Shown here piece after piece: positions 24,280-32,876 of a stretch of DNA of 64,000 nucleotides. This DNA comes from an uncultured Faecalibacterium sp. Lineage in GTDB: Bacteria; Bacillota; Clostridia; Oscillospirales; Ruminococcaceae. The position numbers and the translations under genes are program-made. The stretch covers positions 1-64,000 of the forward strand of contig CAKTEM010000005.1 in assembly GCA_934548045.1 (NCBI GenBank), in the 5' to 3' direction. Positions within the stretch are counted from its first letter, which is position 1; each line of letters begins with the position of its first letter. Below the pieces are notes generated by a model. That model was given only the letters and a program-made list of their open reading frames with translations. It did no database searches and was not told the origin of the DNA.

Positions 24280-24534
24280 ATGAACAAGCAGGAAGTTATG
24301 GCCAAAGTCGCTCTGACCGAGAAGGACACTGGCTCCCCCGAAGTTCAGGTCGCTCTGCTGACCGCTCACATCAATGAGCTGAACGAGCATCTGAAGAAGA
24401 ACCCGAACGATCACCACAGCCGCCGTGGTCTGATGAAGATGGTTGGCCGCCGCCGCAATCTGCTGGCCTACCTCCAGAAGAAGGACATCGAGCGTTACCG
24501 TGCTCTGATCGCAACTCTGGGTCTGCGTAAGTAA
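24280..24534 (+). CDS. rpsO: 30S ribosomal protein S15
   Basis: An 84-residue protein that binds 16S rRNA and contacts helix 14 and the central domain. The pattern ALTEKDTGSPEVQVALLTAHINELNEHLK-type, then DHHSRRGLMKMVGRRRNLLAYL, is diagnostic. The ATG at 24280 follows AAAAGAGG; an earlier in-frame ATG at 24238 would add a 14-residue extension not seen in S15. pnp follows, a common pairing. Confidence 0.98.
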   Translation: MNKQEVMAKVALTEKDTGSPEVQVALLTAHINELNEHLKKNPNDHHSRRGLMKMVGRRRNLLAYLQKKDIERYRALIATLGLRK

Positions 24535-24543
24535 TAGAAAACA

Positions 24544-24584
24544 GAGGGCAGGTACCGCTATGGTGCCTGCCCTTTGCTCTTTTT
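24544..24584 (+). terminator. Terminator of rpsO
   Basis: GGGCAGGTACC and GGTGCCTGCCC form an 11-base stem with a GCTAT loop, followed by TTTGCTCTTTTT. Confidence 0.85.
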
Positions 24585-24740
24585 CAGAACAAAAGGCCGC
24601 TGCTGTGTGTCGCAGCAGTAAATCGAACGCCTGTGCGGTGGAAAAAATGGCACGGACGCTGGATTTATTGCTCTGATGCGCGGCGGACAGCCTCTTGGAA
24701 GAATATAAACCCATAAGAAGGACAAAGGAGGCAAATTCAA

Positions 24741-26882
24741 ATGGCAATCGAATTCGGTTCCCGTAAAGAGACCTTTGAGAACTTCAAGGTCTATGAGACC
24801 CAGCTGGCCGGCCGCCCGTTCAAGGCGGAAATGGGCAAGATGTGCGGTCTGTCCAATGCCAGCGCACTCATCCGCTACGGCGAGACCTGCGTGATGTGCA
24901 ATGTCGTCATGAGCCCCAAGCCCCGTGAAGGCGTCGATTTCTTCCCCCTGAACGTGGAGTACGAGGAAAAACTCTACGCCGCAGGCCGCATCCCCGGCAG
25001 CTTCATGCGCCGTGAGGGCCGCCCCGGCGAGCGCGCCATCCTGACCAGCCGTGTGGTCGACCGCCCCATGCGCCCACTGTTCCCCAAGGAGATGCGGAAC
25101 GATGTCTGCATCACCATGACCGTCATGAGCCTTGACCCGGATTGCAGCCCCGAGATCGCCGGTATGATCGGTGCGTCTCTGGTGACCGCTGTCTCGGAAA
25201 TTCCCTGGAACGGCCCCATCGGCGGCGTTCAGGTCGGTCTGGTGGACGGCGAGATCGTCATCAACCCGACTCAGGCACAGCGTCAGAAGAGCGACCTCGC
25301 CCTGACCGTTGCCGCTACCATGGATAAGATCGTCATGATCGAGGCCGGTGCGAACGAAGTCGACGAGGACACCATGCTGAACGCCATCAAGGCGGCGCAT
25401 GTCGAGATCAAGAAGATCATCGAGTTCATCAACGGCATCGTCGCCGAGCGCGGCAAGCCGAAGATCGACTTCCAGGTGGTCGGTCTGGATATGGACGTCT
25501 TCCACGCCATCAAGGAGAAGTATCTGAACGACTTCAAGGCTGCGATGGACACCGACGACAAGAACGTTCGTGACGCTGCCTTGCTGCCCATCATGGACAA
25601 GATCGCCGCAGAGTATCCCGACATGACGCAGGCCGACCTCGACCTCGTCAGCTACAAGATGCAGAAGTATGTCGTCCGCCGCTGGCTCCTCGATGAGGGC
25701 AAGCGTGTCGATGGCCGCGGCATCAATGAGATCCGTCCTCTGGCTGCCGAAGTCGGCATCCTGCCCCGTGTCCACGGTTCCGGCATGTTCACGCGCGGCC
25801 AGACGCAGGTCCTCACCACCTGCACGCTGGGCGGCACCAAGGACAACCAGCTGATGGATGACCTGACCGACGAGCAGACCAAGCGTTACATCCACCACTA
25901 CAACTTCCCCCCGTACTCCGTCGGTGAGGCACGCGCACCGCGCAGCCCCGGCCGCCGCGAGATCGGCCACGGCGCACTGGCAGAGCGCGCTCTGGTTCCC
26001 GTTCTGCCCTCTCTGGAAGAGTTCCCCTACACCATCCGCTGCGTGTCTGAGGTCCTCAGCTCCAATGGCTCCACCTCGCAGGCTTCCATCTGCGGCTCCA
26101 CGCTGGCACTGATGGACGCAGGTGTTCCCATCAAGGCACCCGTCGCCGGCATCTCCTGCGGCCTTATCACCGAGGGCGACCGCTGGATGACCATGCTGGA
26201 CATTCAGGGCGTTGAGGACTTCCACGGCGATATGGACTTCAAGGTCGGCGGCACTCGGAAGGGCATCACCGCCATCCAGATGGATATCAAGATCGACGGC
26301 CTGACCTACGACATCATCGCAGAGGCCTTCGAGAAGTGCCGCAAGGGCCGTCTGTACATCCTCGATGAGATCATCAAGCCGGTCATCGCCGAGCCGCGCA
26401 AGGAACTGAGCCGCTGGGCTCCCAAGATGTTCAGCATGATGATCCCCACCGATAAGATCAAGGACGTCATCGGCAAGGGCGGCAAGGTCATTCAGGACAT
26501 CTGCGCGAACTGCAACTGCAAGATCGACGTGCAGGAGGACGGCCATGTCTTCGTCTCCGCAGTCGATCAGGAGGACGCAAAGCGCGCCATCTTCACCATC
26601 AAGACCATCGTGGAAGACCCCGAGATCGGCGCGATCTACAAGGGCAAAGTCACCCGTCTGATGAACTTCGGCGCGTTTGTCGAGATCGCACCGGGCAAGG
26701 AGGGGCTTGTCCACATCTCAAAGCTGGACACCAAGCGTGTCGAGCGCGTGGAGGACGTTGTCGCTGTGGGCGATGCTATCGTCGTCAAGGTCACCGATAT
26801 CGACCAGCAGGGCCGTATCAACCTCAGCCGCCGCGACGCGATCATTGCCCTTGAGGCAAAGAAGAACGCACAGCAGCAGTGA
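24741..26882 (+). CDS. pnp: Polyribonucleotide nucleotidyltransferase (PNPase)
   Basis: A phosphorolytic 3'-5' exoribonuclease of the RNA degradation machinery. The 713 residues contain two RNase PH domains (EFGSRKETFENFKVYETQL at the start; VHGSGMFTRGQTQVLTT near 340 and the second-domain site GGTRKGITAIQMDIKIDGL near 510), a KH domain (DKIKDVIGKGGKVIQDI near 575) and an S1 domain (IGAIYKGKVTRLMNFGAFVEI near 635). The acid-rich C-terminal tail of some homologues is absent. AAAGGAGG precedes the ATG. The 155 bases between the rpsO terminator and pnp hold a small CTGCTG/CAGCAG hairpin but no clear promoter. Confidence 0.98.
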   Translation: MAIEFGSRKETFENFKVYETQLAGRPFKAEMGKMCGLSNASALIRYGETCVMCNVVMSPKPREGVDFFPLNVEYEEKLYAAGRIPGSFMRREGRPGERAILTSRVVDRPMRPLFPKEMRNDVCITMTVMSLDPDCSPEIAGMIGASLVTAVSEIPWNGPIGGVQVGLVDGEIVINPTQAQRQKSDLALTVAATMDKIVMIEAGANEVDEDTMLNAIKAAHVEIKKIIEFINGIVAERGKPKIDFQVVGLDMDVFHAIKEKYLNDFKAAMDTDDKNVRDAALLPIMDKIAAEYPDMTQADLDLVSYKMQKYVVRRWLLDEGKRVDGRGINEIRPLAAEVGILPRVHGSGMFTRGQTQVLTTCTLGGTKDNQLMDDLTDEQTKRYIHHYNFPPYSVGEARAPRSPGRREIGHGALAERALVPVLPSLEEFPYTIRCVSEVLSSNGSTSQASICGSTLALMDAGVPIKAPVAGISCGLITEGDRWMTMLDIQGVEDFHGDMDFKVGGTRKGITAIQMDIKIDGLTYDIIAEAFEKCRKGRLYILDEIIKPVIAEPRKELSRWAPKMFSMMIPTDKIKDVIGKGGKVIQDICANCNCKIDVQEDGHVFVSAVDQEDAKRAIFTIKTIVEDPEIGAIYKGKVTRLMNFGAFVEIAPGKEGLVHISKLDTKRVERVEDVVAVGDAIVVKVTDIDQQGRINLSRRDAIIALEAKKNAQQQ

Positions 26883-26893
26883 TTAAAACGGAC

Positions 26894-26974
26894 GCTGGCG
26901 CAGTCGTTGACAGCATTGTAACCGGATAAGCATAGAATCCCACTCGTTCCGCTTTTGGAATGGGTGGGATTTTT
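26894..26974 (+). repeat. Repeated terminator cassette, copy 1 (after pnp)
   Basis: An 81-base stretch beginning GCTGGCGCAGTCGTTGAC and ending in a terminator: ATCCCACTCGTTCC/GGAATGGGTGGGAT with GCTTTT loop and TTTT (26937-26974). A close copy lies in inverted orientation at 29089-29164. Both copies sit directly downstream of a gene on the matching strand, so the cassette serves as terminator of pnp here. Confidence 0.8.
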
Positions 26975-27068
26975 ATGTTGTGTGCATCGGTGGACGGAAT
27001 AAGAATCCTTTTGTTTTGCTCCAAAGTATGCTACAATAGAACCATCAAACTGCAACGGAGGAAAGGCT

Positions 27069-27905
27069 ATGCTGAAACGTTTGCGCAAAAAACATCCCAT
27101 CGGGTACTGTGTGGGAGCCGAAGTCATCTTTCTGGGCGTGATGATGCTCGCCTCGTTCATCCTGACGCTGGGGCTTGTGCTTTTCTGCGACGACCTGTCG
27201 GGCATCGAGGATTATCTGCTGACGGCCCTGCAGGAGCTGGCAGGCGTGGCGGTGGCCGTCGTCCTGCTGAAAAAGACCGGGGAGCTTGAGCTTCTGCGGC
27301 GGCGCGGCAGCGGCTTTCTGAACGGCCTGCTGGTGGGTATGTACCCCATCGTCATCATCGGCAACAGCACCTTCAGCAAGCTGCTCGACACGCCGGATGA
27401 CCCCCTGCGCGAGGGCTGGCGCATCGCCTGCTTCTTTGTCGGAATGTCGCTGGTGGGCGTGGCGGAGGAATTCCTGTTCCGGGCGATCATCGGGCAGACG
27501 CTGCTGGAACATTTCGGCACCAGCCGGGCCGGCATCTGGAAAGCCTGCATCGTCTCCGGCCTGCTCTTTGGTGCGGCGCACCTGACGAACCTGCTCTCGA
27601 GCGAGCCGTTCGGCGTCCTGATGCAGTGCGTGTTTGCGGCGTCGCTGGGCGTCCTGCTCACCGCCATCTACTACCGCACCGGCAACATCTGGGTCACGGT
27701 CTTCATCCACGCCGCGATGGATATCTCCTCGATGCTCATCGGCGGCCTGTACGGCACCGAAAACGTCGTCGATACCGTCAGCAGCTACGATGCGTCCATG
27801 CTCTTCTCGGTCGTCATCTACCTTGTTCCCACCGTCTTCCTGTTGAGAAAGAAGAAGATCAGCGAGGTGCAGCTCTACTTTGGGAAAGATATGGTGACGA
27901 AGTAA
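27069..27905 (+). CDS. CPBP family intramembrane glutamic protease (Abi)
   Basis: A 278-residue polytopic membrane protein of the CAAX protease and bacteriocin-processing (CPBP) family. The three family motifs are present: EEFLFR in GVAEEFLFRAII near residue 137, the FxxxH motif in GLLFGAAHLTNLL near 170, and FIHAAMDISSML near 219. Seven to eight hydrophobic segments are visible. Members process prenylated or secreted peptides or act in bacteriocin immunity; the substrate here is unknown. AACGGAGGAAAGGCT precedes the ATG. It is a single gene with a terminator on each side. Confidence 0.92.
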   Translation: MLKRLRKKHPIGYCVGAEVIFLGVMMLASFILTLGLVLFCDDLSGIEDYLLTALQELAGVAVAVVLLKKTGELELLRRRGSGFLNGLLVGMYPIVIIGNSTFSKLLDTPDDPLREGWRIACFFVGMSLVGVAEEFLFRAIIGQTLLEHFGTSRAGIWKACIVSGLLFGAAHLTNLLSSEPFGVLMQCVFAASLGVLLTAIYYRTGNIWVTVFIHAAMDISSMLIGGLYGTENVVDTVSSYDASMLFSVVIYLVPTVFLLRKKKISEVQLYFGKDMVTK

Positions 27906-27916
27906 ATATTACGATA

Positions 27917-27953
27917 AAACGCCGTGCTTCGGGATGAGGCACGGCGTTTGTTG
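27917..27953 (+). terminator. Terminator of the CPBP protease gene
   Basis: AAACGCCGTGC and GCACGGCGTTT form an 11-base stem with an 11-base loop, followed by GTTGTT. Confidence 0.8.
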
Positions 27954-27981
27954 TTATGATTCTTCCAAAAGAACAGCTGCC

Positions 27982-28965
27982 TTACACGGCCTGTAACGGA
28001 GTATGTTCCATTGCATTTTTGAACTGCTCGACCGTCATTTCCGCATCTTCGGCGGCTTCTTCAACCGTTATCCGGCCCTTTCGCACCTGTTTAACAAGCA
28101 TCCGAATTTCACCGATGCTGATGCCCTCGGCCTTTACACCTCGGCTCAGGTTGCACATATCAAGCACCTCTCTTTCCAGTTCGTCGCTCATCGCGACGCC
28201 AAACTCTTCCTCAAGAATTTTCTTTTTCTCGGAACTTGCCCTTGACGAAGAGAGCAGCACTTCCAAGAATTTCAAAATCCCTGTATAGTTTTCATCATCC
28301 GGTTTTCCCAGACAGATCATCACAACGCTCATCAGGTCGTAGTTTTCAGCGTCTTCAACTGCATTTCCAATCAGCTGTTCCGGATGAATGGAATACCGCG
28401 TGAGCGTGTTCTGAAACTCTTCCGTTGGTCTGGTACAGATCCAGATCGAGTACACTTTCCGGAGTTTCCCATACTCCGACTTTGTGAATACCGGCCCATG
28501 CTGTGCGGAGAGCATCCGGCCACAATAATAGATTGCACGCTTCGTCAACGGGTAACCCGGATTGAAATCCGTCTGTGCTTCCACATTGATGATAAGCCGA
28601 ATCACATCTTTCGATGCAGTAGAACTCTCAGATGTCGGCGCGATAGCGTCAAAACGGACATCATAATAGATGGTTCCCTCGGTCAGGGTAGAATCCTCAT
28701 TGTTGCTTCCGTTGATCACACCGTTTCCTGAGGACTTTGTCGGCCTGTTCGTATCGTCAGCATGAACACCGACGGAACCGACCTCTGGGATTCCCTCGAT
28801 ATACTTTTCAGCGATTTCCTTTACGGAACAGCCGCTGTATTCGGTTACACAGCCCTTCATGATCTGTGCCAGAATCTGCTTGTTCGCCAGAAGCTTTTTC
28901 GCGGTCTTGTCATACCTTGCATCAAACTCGGTCTGACCGAGCGCGTGGGCAAGTGGGGTTTCCAT
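27982..28965 (-). CDS. Rpn-family PD-(D/E)XK nuclease/putative transposase
   Basis: A 327-residue protein of the Rpn (recombination-promoting nuclease)/PDDEXK-transposase family. The nuclease core is visible at residues 100-150: IYYDVRFDAIAP supplies the aspartate, and LIINVEAQTDFNPGYPLTKRA supplies the E-A-Q variant of the E-x-K motif, followed by the usual YYCGRMLSAQHG. The C-terminal third, with IGEIRMLVKQVRKGRITVEEAAEDAEM, matches the helical tail typical of the gut-Firmicutes subgroup. These proteins nick or cut DNA and are often multicopy; a role in phage defence or recombination has been proposed. AAGGAAGTG precedes the ATG. Confidence 0.87.
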   Translation of the reverse strand: METPLAHALGQTEFDARYDKTAKKLLANKQILAQIMKGCVTEYSGCSVKEIAEKYIEGIPEVGSVGVHADDTNRPTKSSGNGVINGSNNEDSTLTEGTIYYDVRFDAIAPTSESSTASKDVIRLIINVEAQTDFNPGYPLTKRAIYYCGRMLSAQHGPVFTKSEYGKLRKVYSIWICTRPTEEFQNTLTRYSIHPEQLIGNAVEDAENYDLMSVVMICLGKPDDENYTGILKFLEVLLSSSRASSEKKKILEEEFGVAMSDELEREVLDMCNLSRGVKAEGISIGEIRMLVKQVRKGRITVEEAAEDAEMTVEQFKNAMEHTPLQAV

Positions 28966-29024
28966 CGGGATTCACTTCCTTGCAGCGGATTCAGTAGGAA
29001 CACAAACACTCCTGTTACACCTTC

Positions 29025-29053
29025 ATCTTATCATAAAACGATGCTTCTATCAA
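29025..29053 (-). promoter_or_regulatory. Promoter of the Rpn nuclease gene
   Basis: On the minus strand TTGATA and TAAGAT are separated by 17 bases, about 55 bases before the ATG. Confidence 0.65.
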
Positions 29054-29088
29054 GCATACAAACGTAAAATTCCTGACGTGTCATCTGC

Positions 29089-29164
29089 AAAAAATCCCAC
29101 CCATTCCAAGCGCGGAACGAGTGGAATTCTATGTTTATCCGGTCAAGACACGATTACGCCAGCT
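29089..29164 (-). repeat. Repeated terminator cassette, copy 2
   Basis: The minus strand reads GCTGGCGTAATCGTGTCTTG, then ACCGGATAAACATAGAAT and the hairpin TCCACTCGTTCC/GGAATGGGTGGGAT followed by TTTTTTG. It is an inverted near-copy of 26894-26974 and acts as terminator for the gene ending at 29192. Two substitutions in the stem are relative to copy 1. Confidence 0.8.
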
Positions 29165-29191
29165 TAATATTGCTTATTTGTTGAGATGTTT

Positions 29192-30583
29192 TTACAGGAC
29201 CCGTTTTGCAACGGTAAAGGCTGCGAAACCTGAGAGATCTAATAAAACAGCGATGATACAACAGAAGATGGCCAGGCCGTTTCCGCTGGAGGCGAGGCAA
29301 ATAACGGCATATTCCATCGGAGTATGCTCTGTGGTGGTGTACCAGCGAATCAGACGGTTCAATTTATTGATGTATGTCTGCTGCTGCTTGGTGTCACTCA
29401 GAGAAGCGGCGGCCACTTCCTGTTTCAGTGCGGTTACCTTGCCTTGCCAGAAATCCGCCCAGCTCTCGGCGGCGGCTTCTTCCGTGGGAAGCTGCGGCAA
29501 TTCATTGATGCAGTTCGACAGAAAGGTATTGCTGTCGAGCAAGCTCAGATAATTGTCGACCTGTGCATAGAGCATCGAAATGGATTGCAAATCCATCTCA
29601 GCACTGTTGGCATTAGCGGTGATTTCGTCGAGCAGACCACGAACACGGTCAGAGTCCTGGTGGCTCTGGAGGAGTTCATGTTCAAGCTCGTCGAGGGCCG
29701 AGGATGCTTTCGAGTCGCCACTGTCGGCCAGACCGAAGGCACGCAGGACGCTCTGAAAGTCCGATTTCAGAAGCTCATGTTCGGCATACCGGCTCTGGAG
29801 CATTTCCTGCTGTTCGAGCGCGGTGTCCAGCTGGGAAATCAGGCTATCCTTCAAGCCTTTATCCCTCGAACCAAGTGCTTTCAACTGCTTCTGGAGAGCC
29901 TCGATGCGAGCGGCAATCTCATCGAGACTCTGACTGAGGTCTTCCTCCTTCAACTGGTCGTAAACTGCCTGAGCCTCTGCTTTTGCGGAGTCACATTCGC
30001 CTGCTTCGATGCTGCTCAGAACGCGCGCCAGCGACACATAATAGCTGTCCTGCATAGGAATCCAGCTCCCGTCTTCAGTGTACTTATCCAGCATGGAGGA
30101 AGACAAACCGGACAGGGCCGTCTGCTGAGCATCCTCCGCATGGAGGGAACTGCGGATGTTTTCCAGATTATTCCAGAGACTGTCACGACTGTTGCTCAAT
30201 TCATTGCCGACAGCGTTCTTGATGTCCAACAGTTCTTTGGTGTAATTGCTGCTCAGCGTCTGACGGGCGACTTCAGAGAAGCGCGTAATAGGGTAGGCGG
30301 CTGAGATAAAGGCCTGCGCACTGAAGCAGGACGAGAGAACAACTGCTGCGAAAGCAATTGCCCACAGAGGAATGGGTCTGTCAGAAACACGGTCAAGTGA
30401 TGCCTTGAGCAGCTGGATCGTTGCAGAGAGGGCGACTACGAAAATCGTATTTACAAGGGTATTTGCTTGGAAGAACGAAGCCTTCAATCCCATGGCGGTC
30501 GTTACCAGAGAGATGGCATTGGAGCCGATAACTACCACAGTGATGGCTCCCAATAAAGCTTTTTTAGATGACGAGTTTTCCAT
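29192..30583 (-). CDS. Membrane protein with long coiled coil, unknown function
   Basis: A 463-residue protein that I cannot assign. Three hydrophobic segments lie near the N-terminus (about residues 8-30, 40-60 and 72-95), a long helical, charged region with coiled-coil character spans about 110-400 (RIEALQKQLKALGSRDKGL, LDTALEQQEMLQSRYAEHEL), and one hydrophobic segment near 435-457 closes the chain. The coiled-coil region is therefore probably held on one side of the membrane, like a sensor or spacer. It starts four bases after the preceding membrane protein gene, with GGAGGAATAAATTT, so the two are co-expressed. Together with the PP2C gene upstream it belongs to the kinase/phosphatase island. 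Confidence 0.85.
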   Translation of the reverse strand: MENSSSKKALLGAITVVVIGSNAISLVTTAMGLKASFFQANTLVNTIFVVALSATIQLLKASLDRVSDRPIPLWAIAFAAVVLSSCFSAQAFISAAYPITRFSEVARQTLSSNYTKELLDIKNAVGNELSNSRDSLWNNLENIRSSLHAEDAQQTALSGLSSSMLDKYTEDGSWIPMQDSYYVSLARVLSSIEAGECDSAKAEAQAVYDQLKEEDLSQSLDEIAARIEALQKQLKALGSRDKGLKDSLISQLDTALEQQEMLQSRYAEHELLKSDFQSVLRAFGLADSGDSKASSALDELEHELLQSHQDSDRVRGLLDEITANANSAEMDLQSISMLYAQVDNYLSLLDSNTFLSNCINELPQLPTEEAAAESWADFWQGKVTALKQEVAAASLSDTKQQQTYINKLNRLIRWYTTTEHTPMEYAVICLASSGNGLAIFCCIIAVLLDLSGFAAFTVAKRVL

Positions 30584-30587
30584 AAAT

Positions 30588-31154
30588 TTATTCCTCCGTT
30601 TTGTGATTACGAGCCGCTGCGAAGTCTGCTTGTAATCGGCTGTCGAGCTGATTTATAAGATTTATAATTTCTGGGTCGATGTCAACAGGGTCGACAGGGA
30701 TGGTGGGGTCTTTCGGGGAGGGTTCTTCTTTTTTACTTCCTTCGGGAATAAAGATGTGTACGGCATCCTTGAGCGTATTTCCCATAAACGACAGAAAAGC
30801 GTAGGCACCATTGGCAATCGTCTTGTAAGGCTTTCGGGTGAGAATCAACTTGGCGAACTCCACGAGGACAGCGAGGGAAATTGCCCCCGGGATGACCCAC
30901 AGAAGACCCCATCCAATCGTTTCGGGAGGGCATATGGAAAAGAGTTCTTGCCAGACAGGCAAAGCGTCCAAAAGCAGTTTTGGAAGATAGAGCAGAATGA
31001 TGTAAAACATACCCAAAGCCAAAATCAGCAGAAGGATGGCAGACAGGAGTTTCCGGAGCAAGCTGCTCTTTCTTGAAGTGGGCTTCTTCGGTCTTGTGGG
31101 CGGCGTATCCGGGCCATCAGGGGTATGGATGTAAAAGCGGTCATCTTTTGTCAT
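30588..31154 (-). CDS. Membrane protein with proline-rich N-terminus, unknown function
   Basis: A 188-residue protein of no recognised family. The N-terminal 35 residues are charged and proline-rich (DGPDTPPTRPKKPTSRKSS), a layout that could offer Ser/Thr sites to the nearby kinase. Two or three hydrophobic segments follow (about residues 35-60, 75-105). The C-terminal tail is acidic and proline-rich (KDPTIPVDPVDIDPEI). I start at the ATG 31154, with GGAGG upstream, not at the far upstream in-frame start. It is four bases upstream of the 463-residue membrane protein gene and 300 bases downstream of the phosphatase gene. Confidence 0.82.
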   Translation of the reverse strand: MTKDDRFYIHTPDGPDTPPTRPKKPTSRKSSLLRKLLSAILLLILALGMFYIILLYLPKLLLDALPVWQELFSICPPETIGWGLLWVIPGAISLAVLVEFAKLILTRKPYKTIANGAYAFLSFMGNTLKDAVHIFIPEGSKKEEPSPKDPTIPVDPVDIDPEIINLINQLDSRLQADFAAARNHKTEE

Positions 31155-31451
31155 GGAACGTCCTCCTTTATTATTTAAAAATGGCGATGATCTCCCCACG
31201 TATAGTGTACTTTATCGGAGCAGATGCGCTCTAAAAAAGATTAACAGACGATAAGGAACCAGAGCGAGGCCAGCAGTTCGGTCACAAAAACAATGGCACT
31301 GGCGCACCGAATGATGAGCAGAAAGCAGAGAGCCATCCATCCATTGAAACCGCACCGCAGGATACGCCGCCGCCAGCGAGGAGTGGCGAGAATGACCTTT
31401 GACAGCAAAGCAACATTATAACAAATGCTCTGCTGGGATGAAAGGCAAGGC
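31155..31451 (-). other. Gap between phosphatase and membrane-protein genes
   Basis: This 297-base gap contains no convincing gene. An open frame on the minus strand that begins inside the phosphatase gene runs to 31241 and encodes a hydrophobic stretch (WMALCFLLIIRCASAIVFV), which could be a small membrane peptide, but no start codon with a ribosome binding site is visible. Weak -10-like sequences (TATACG near 31200) occur upstream of the next gene. I find no clear terminator. Confidence 0.4.
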
Positions 31452-32174
31452 TCAGGGAATCGTGATGACGGCGGCACTGCAATCGTCCAGAGGCTGCTGG
31501 CTGTCCAGATAATGTTCCAGCTCCGGGCCGGAAAAGGGGCAGGGAAGATGGGATTCCTGCGGTTCGCTCCGCAAAAGGTCGTCCGCACCGTCGGTCAATA
31601 GAAGAAATTTGCCGTGTGAGGGGCGGAGCGACTGATAGACTTTCAGGTGCTGCATCAGGTCGGCGTTCATTGTCAGGTAGGTGGAGTGTGGAACGATTCC
31701 GCGAGAGGGCGAGGAAATCACCGAAAAGGCAGATGCCTCCGCATCCGGCGGCTGCATCAGGACACAGCCATCGCCCAGATGGGCGCAGAGGTAGCGTCCG
31801 GAACTGTCGGCGGCAAAGACGATCAGGGTCGCCGCCAGCGTTTCCGGCTGGATGCCCTGCTGTGCGGCAAAGGCCCGGAGGGCCGGTTGGAGGGCGGCGG
31901 ATACCTTCCGGCGCACCGTGTCGGCGTCGTCCAGCAGCAGGTCGTAAAAATTGTTAAAGAACATCTTGGCGGTCAGGGTGACGACCTGCTGTGCTGCTGC
32001 CAGCCCTTGGGGCGAGGTGCTGCAGCCGTCGCTCAGACAAATCGCGATGCGGTCACTGCCACGGATGCCGAAGACCTGATCCTGATTTTTCTCACCGTTT
32101 TTCAGGTGGAAGCGGCCAGCCTTGGAGAAGCTGTAACACTCCATGCGATTGGTATCGCCCTTCTGCTCAGTCAT
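31452..32174 (-). CDS. PP2C-family serine/threonine phosphatase
   Basis: A 240-residue metal-dependent phosphatase, probably acting on proteins phosphorylated by the divergent kinase. Family motifs: KNGEKNQDQVFG near residue 26, ICLSDGCSTSPQGLAAAQ near 45 (a variant of the VADGMGG metal motif), AHLGDGCVLM near 130 and LLLTDGADDLLRSE near 192, ending DDCSAAVITI. The ATG at 32174 overlaps the last eight bases of the YbjN gene and would be translationally coupled; an ATG 30 bases later is an alternative start. The gene order YbjN, PP2C, membrane proteins, with a divergent kinase, suggests a matched writer/eraser pair. Confidence 0.88.
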   Translation of the reverse strand: MTEQKGDTNRMECYSFSKAGRFHLKNGEKNQDQVFGIRGSDRIAICLSDGCSTSPQGLAAAQQVVTLTAKMFFNNFYDLLLDDADTVRRKVSAALQPALRAFAAQQGIQPETLAATLIVFAADSSGRYLCAHLGDGCVLMQPPDAEASAFSVISSPSRGIVPHSTYLTMNADLMQHLKVYQSLRPSHGKFLLLTDGADDLLRSEPQESHLPCPFSGPELEHYLDSQQPLDDCSAAVITIP

Positions 32175-32661
32175 CTTCATCGTCGTCGTCATCCTCGTCA
32201 AAATCATCGTCGTCGTCAGACAGGTCATCATCGTCCATGAACAGACGGAACAGGTCGCTGCACAGGGAATCCATCATCGCACAGGCACAAGCCGTTGCGC
32301 AGGTCAGGACAGTGCTGGAGGGAACGCGGTCAAAGCAGTCGATAAAGACATAATAGACCAGCTGGCCGTTGTGGGGGTCCAGCTTGAAGCAGCCGTTCAG
32401 CGCACCGCAGTTGAGGTCGGAGATGAATTCCTTGACGGCGGCACGGCGCGACGGCTCGATCGACAACGGGAACACCATGTTCAACTGGATGAACTCTTCT
32501 TTTACCTGGATCTGAACGGGCAGAGATGCGAACGGCGAGTTCGGCCACTGGAACGGGAACCAGAACGTTCCGTCGTTCGCGTTGAAGGTGTATTCGGCTT
32601 TGGTGCTTTTCAGAAAGCTGTGGATGCACTGGGCGAGTTTCTGCGAGTAATTGGTCTTCAT
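32167..32661 (-). CDS. YbjN-like protein with acidic tail
   Basis: A 164-residue protein. Residues 1-130 resemble the YbjN fold (a type III secretion chaperone-like alpha/beta domain), with the alternating pattern FNANDGTFWFPFQWP, FIQLNMVFPLSIEPSRRAAVKEFISDLN and QLVYYVFIDCF. Residues 145-164 are almost pure aspartate and glutamate. Such domains are found as partners in regulation and effector complexes, but the exact role is unknown. I chose ATG 32661, preceded by GGAGGTTTTATT. It is first in the minus-strand operon with a promoter at 32730-32759, and the stop overlaps the phosphatase start. Confidence 0.8.
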   Translation of the reverse strand: MKTNYSQKLAQCIHSFLKSTKAEYTFNANDGTFWFPFQWPNSPFASLPVQIQVKEEFIQLNMVFPLSIEPSRRAAVKEFISDLNCGALNGCFKLDPHNGQLVYYVFIDCFDRVPSSTVLTCATACACAMMDSLCSDLFRLFMDDDDLSDDDDDFDEDDDDDEDD

Positions 32662-32729
32662 AATAAAACCTCCGGCTTTTTTGATCTGTTTTTTCATCCG
32701 ACGGGATGGTTCCCCGTTCCGGTGATTAC

Positions 32730-32759
32730 AGTATAGAGAAAACGGGGGGCTGCTCTCAA
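32730..32759 (-). promoter_or_regulatory. Promoter of the YbjN-PP2C operon
   Basis: On the minus strand TTGAGA and TATACT are separated by 18 bases, about 70 bases upstream of the YbjN start. The rest of the divergent region to 32876 is AT-rich and shows a weak TACACT -10 for the kinase gene. Confidence 0.7.
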
Positions 32760-32876
32760 AAAAGATTCTGCCGGTGATTCTGTACAAAAATAGAATAATA
32801 AATTGTGGAAGATGTCAATATTTTCCGGACTTTGGCTGTGATACACTGAAAAAAACAGCGGATAAGGGGGAATCGC

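Noticed and set aside
24558..26714. A 718-codon open frame on the minus strand
   Set aside because: Mirror image of pnp; codon use and lack of any motif show it is a shadow.
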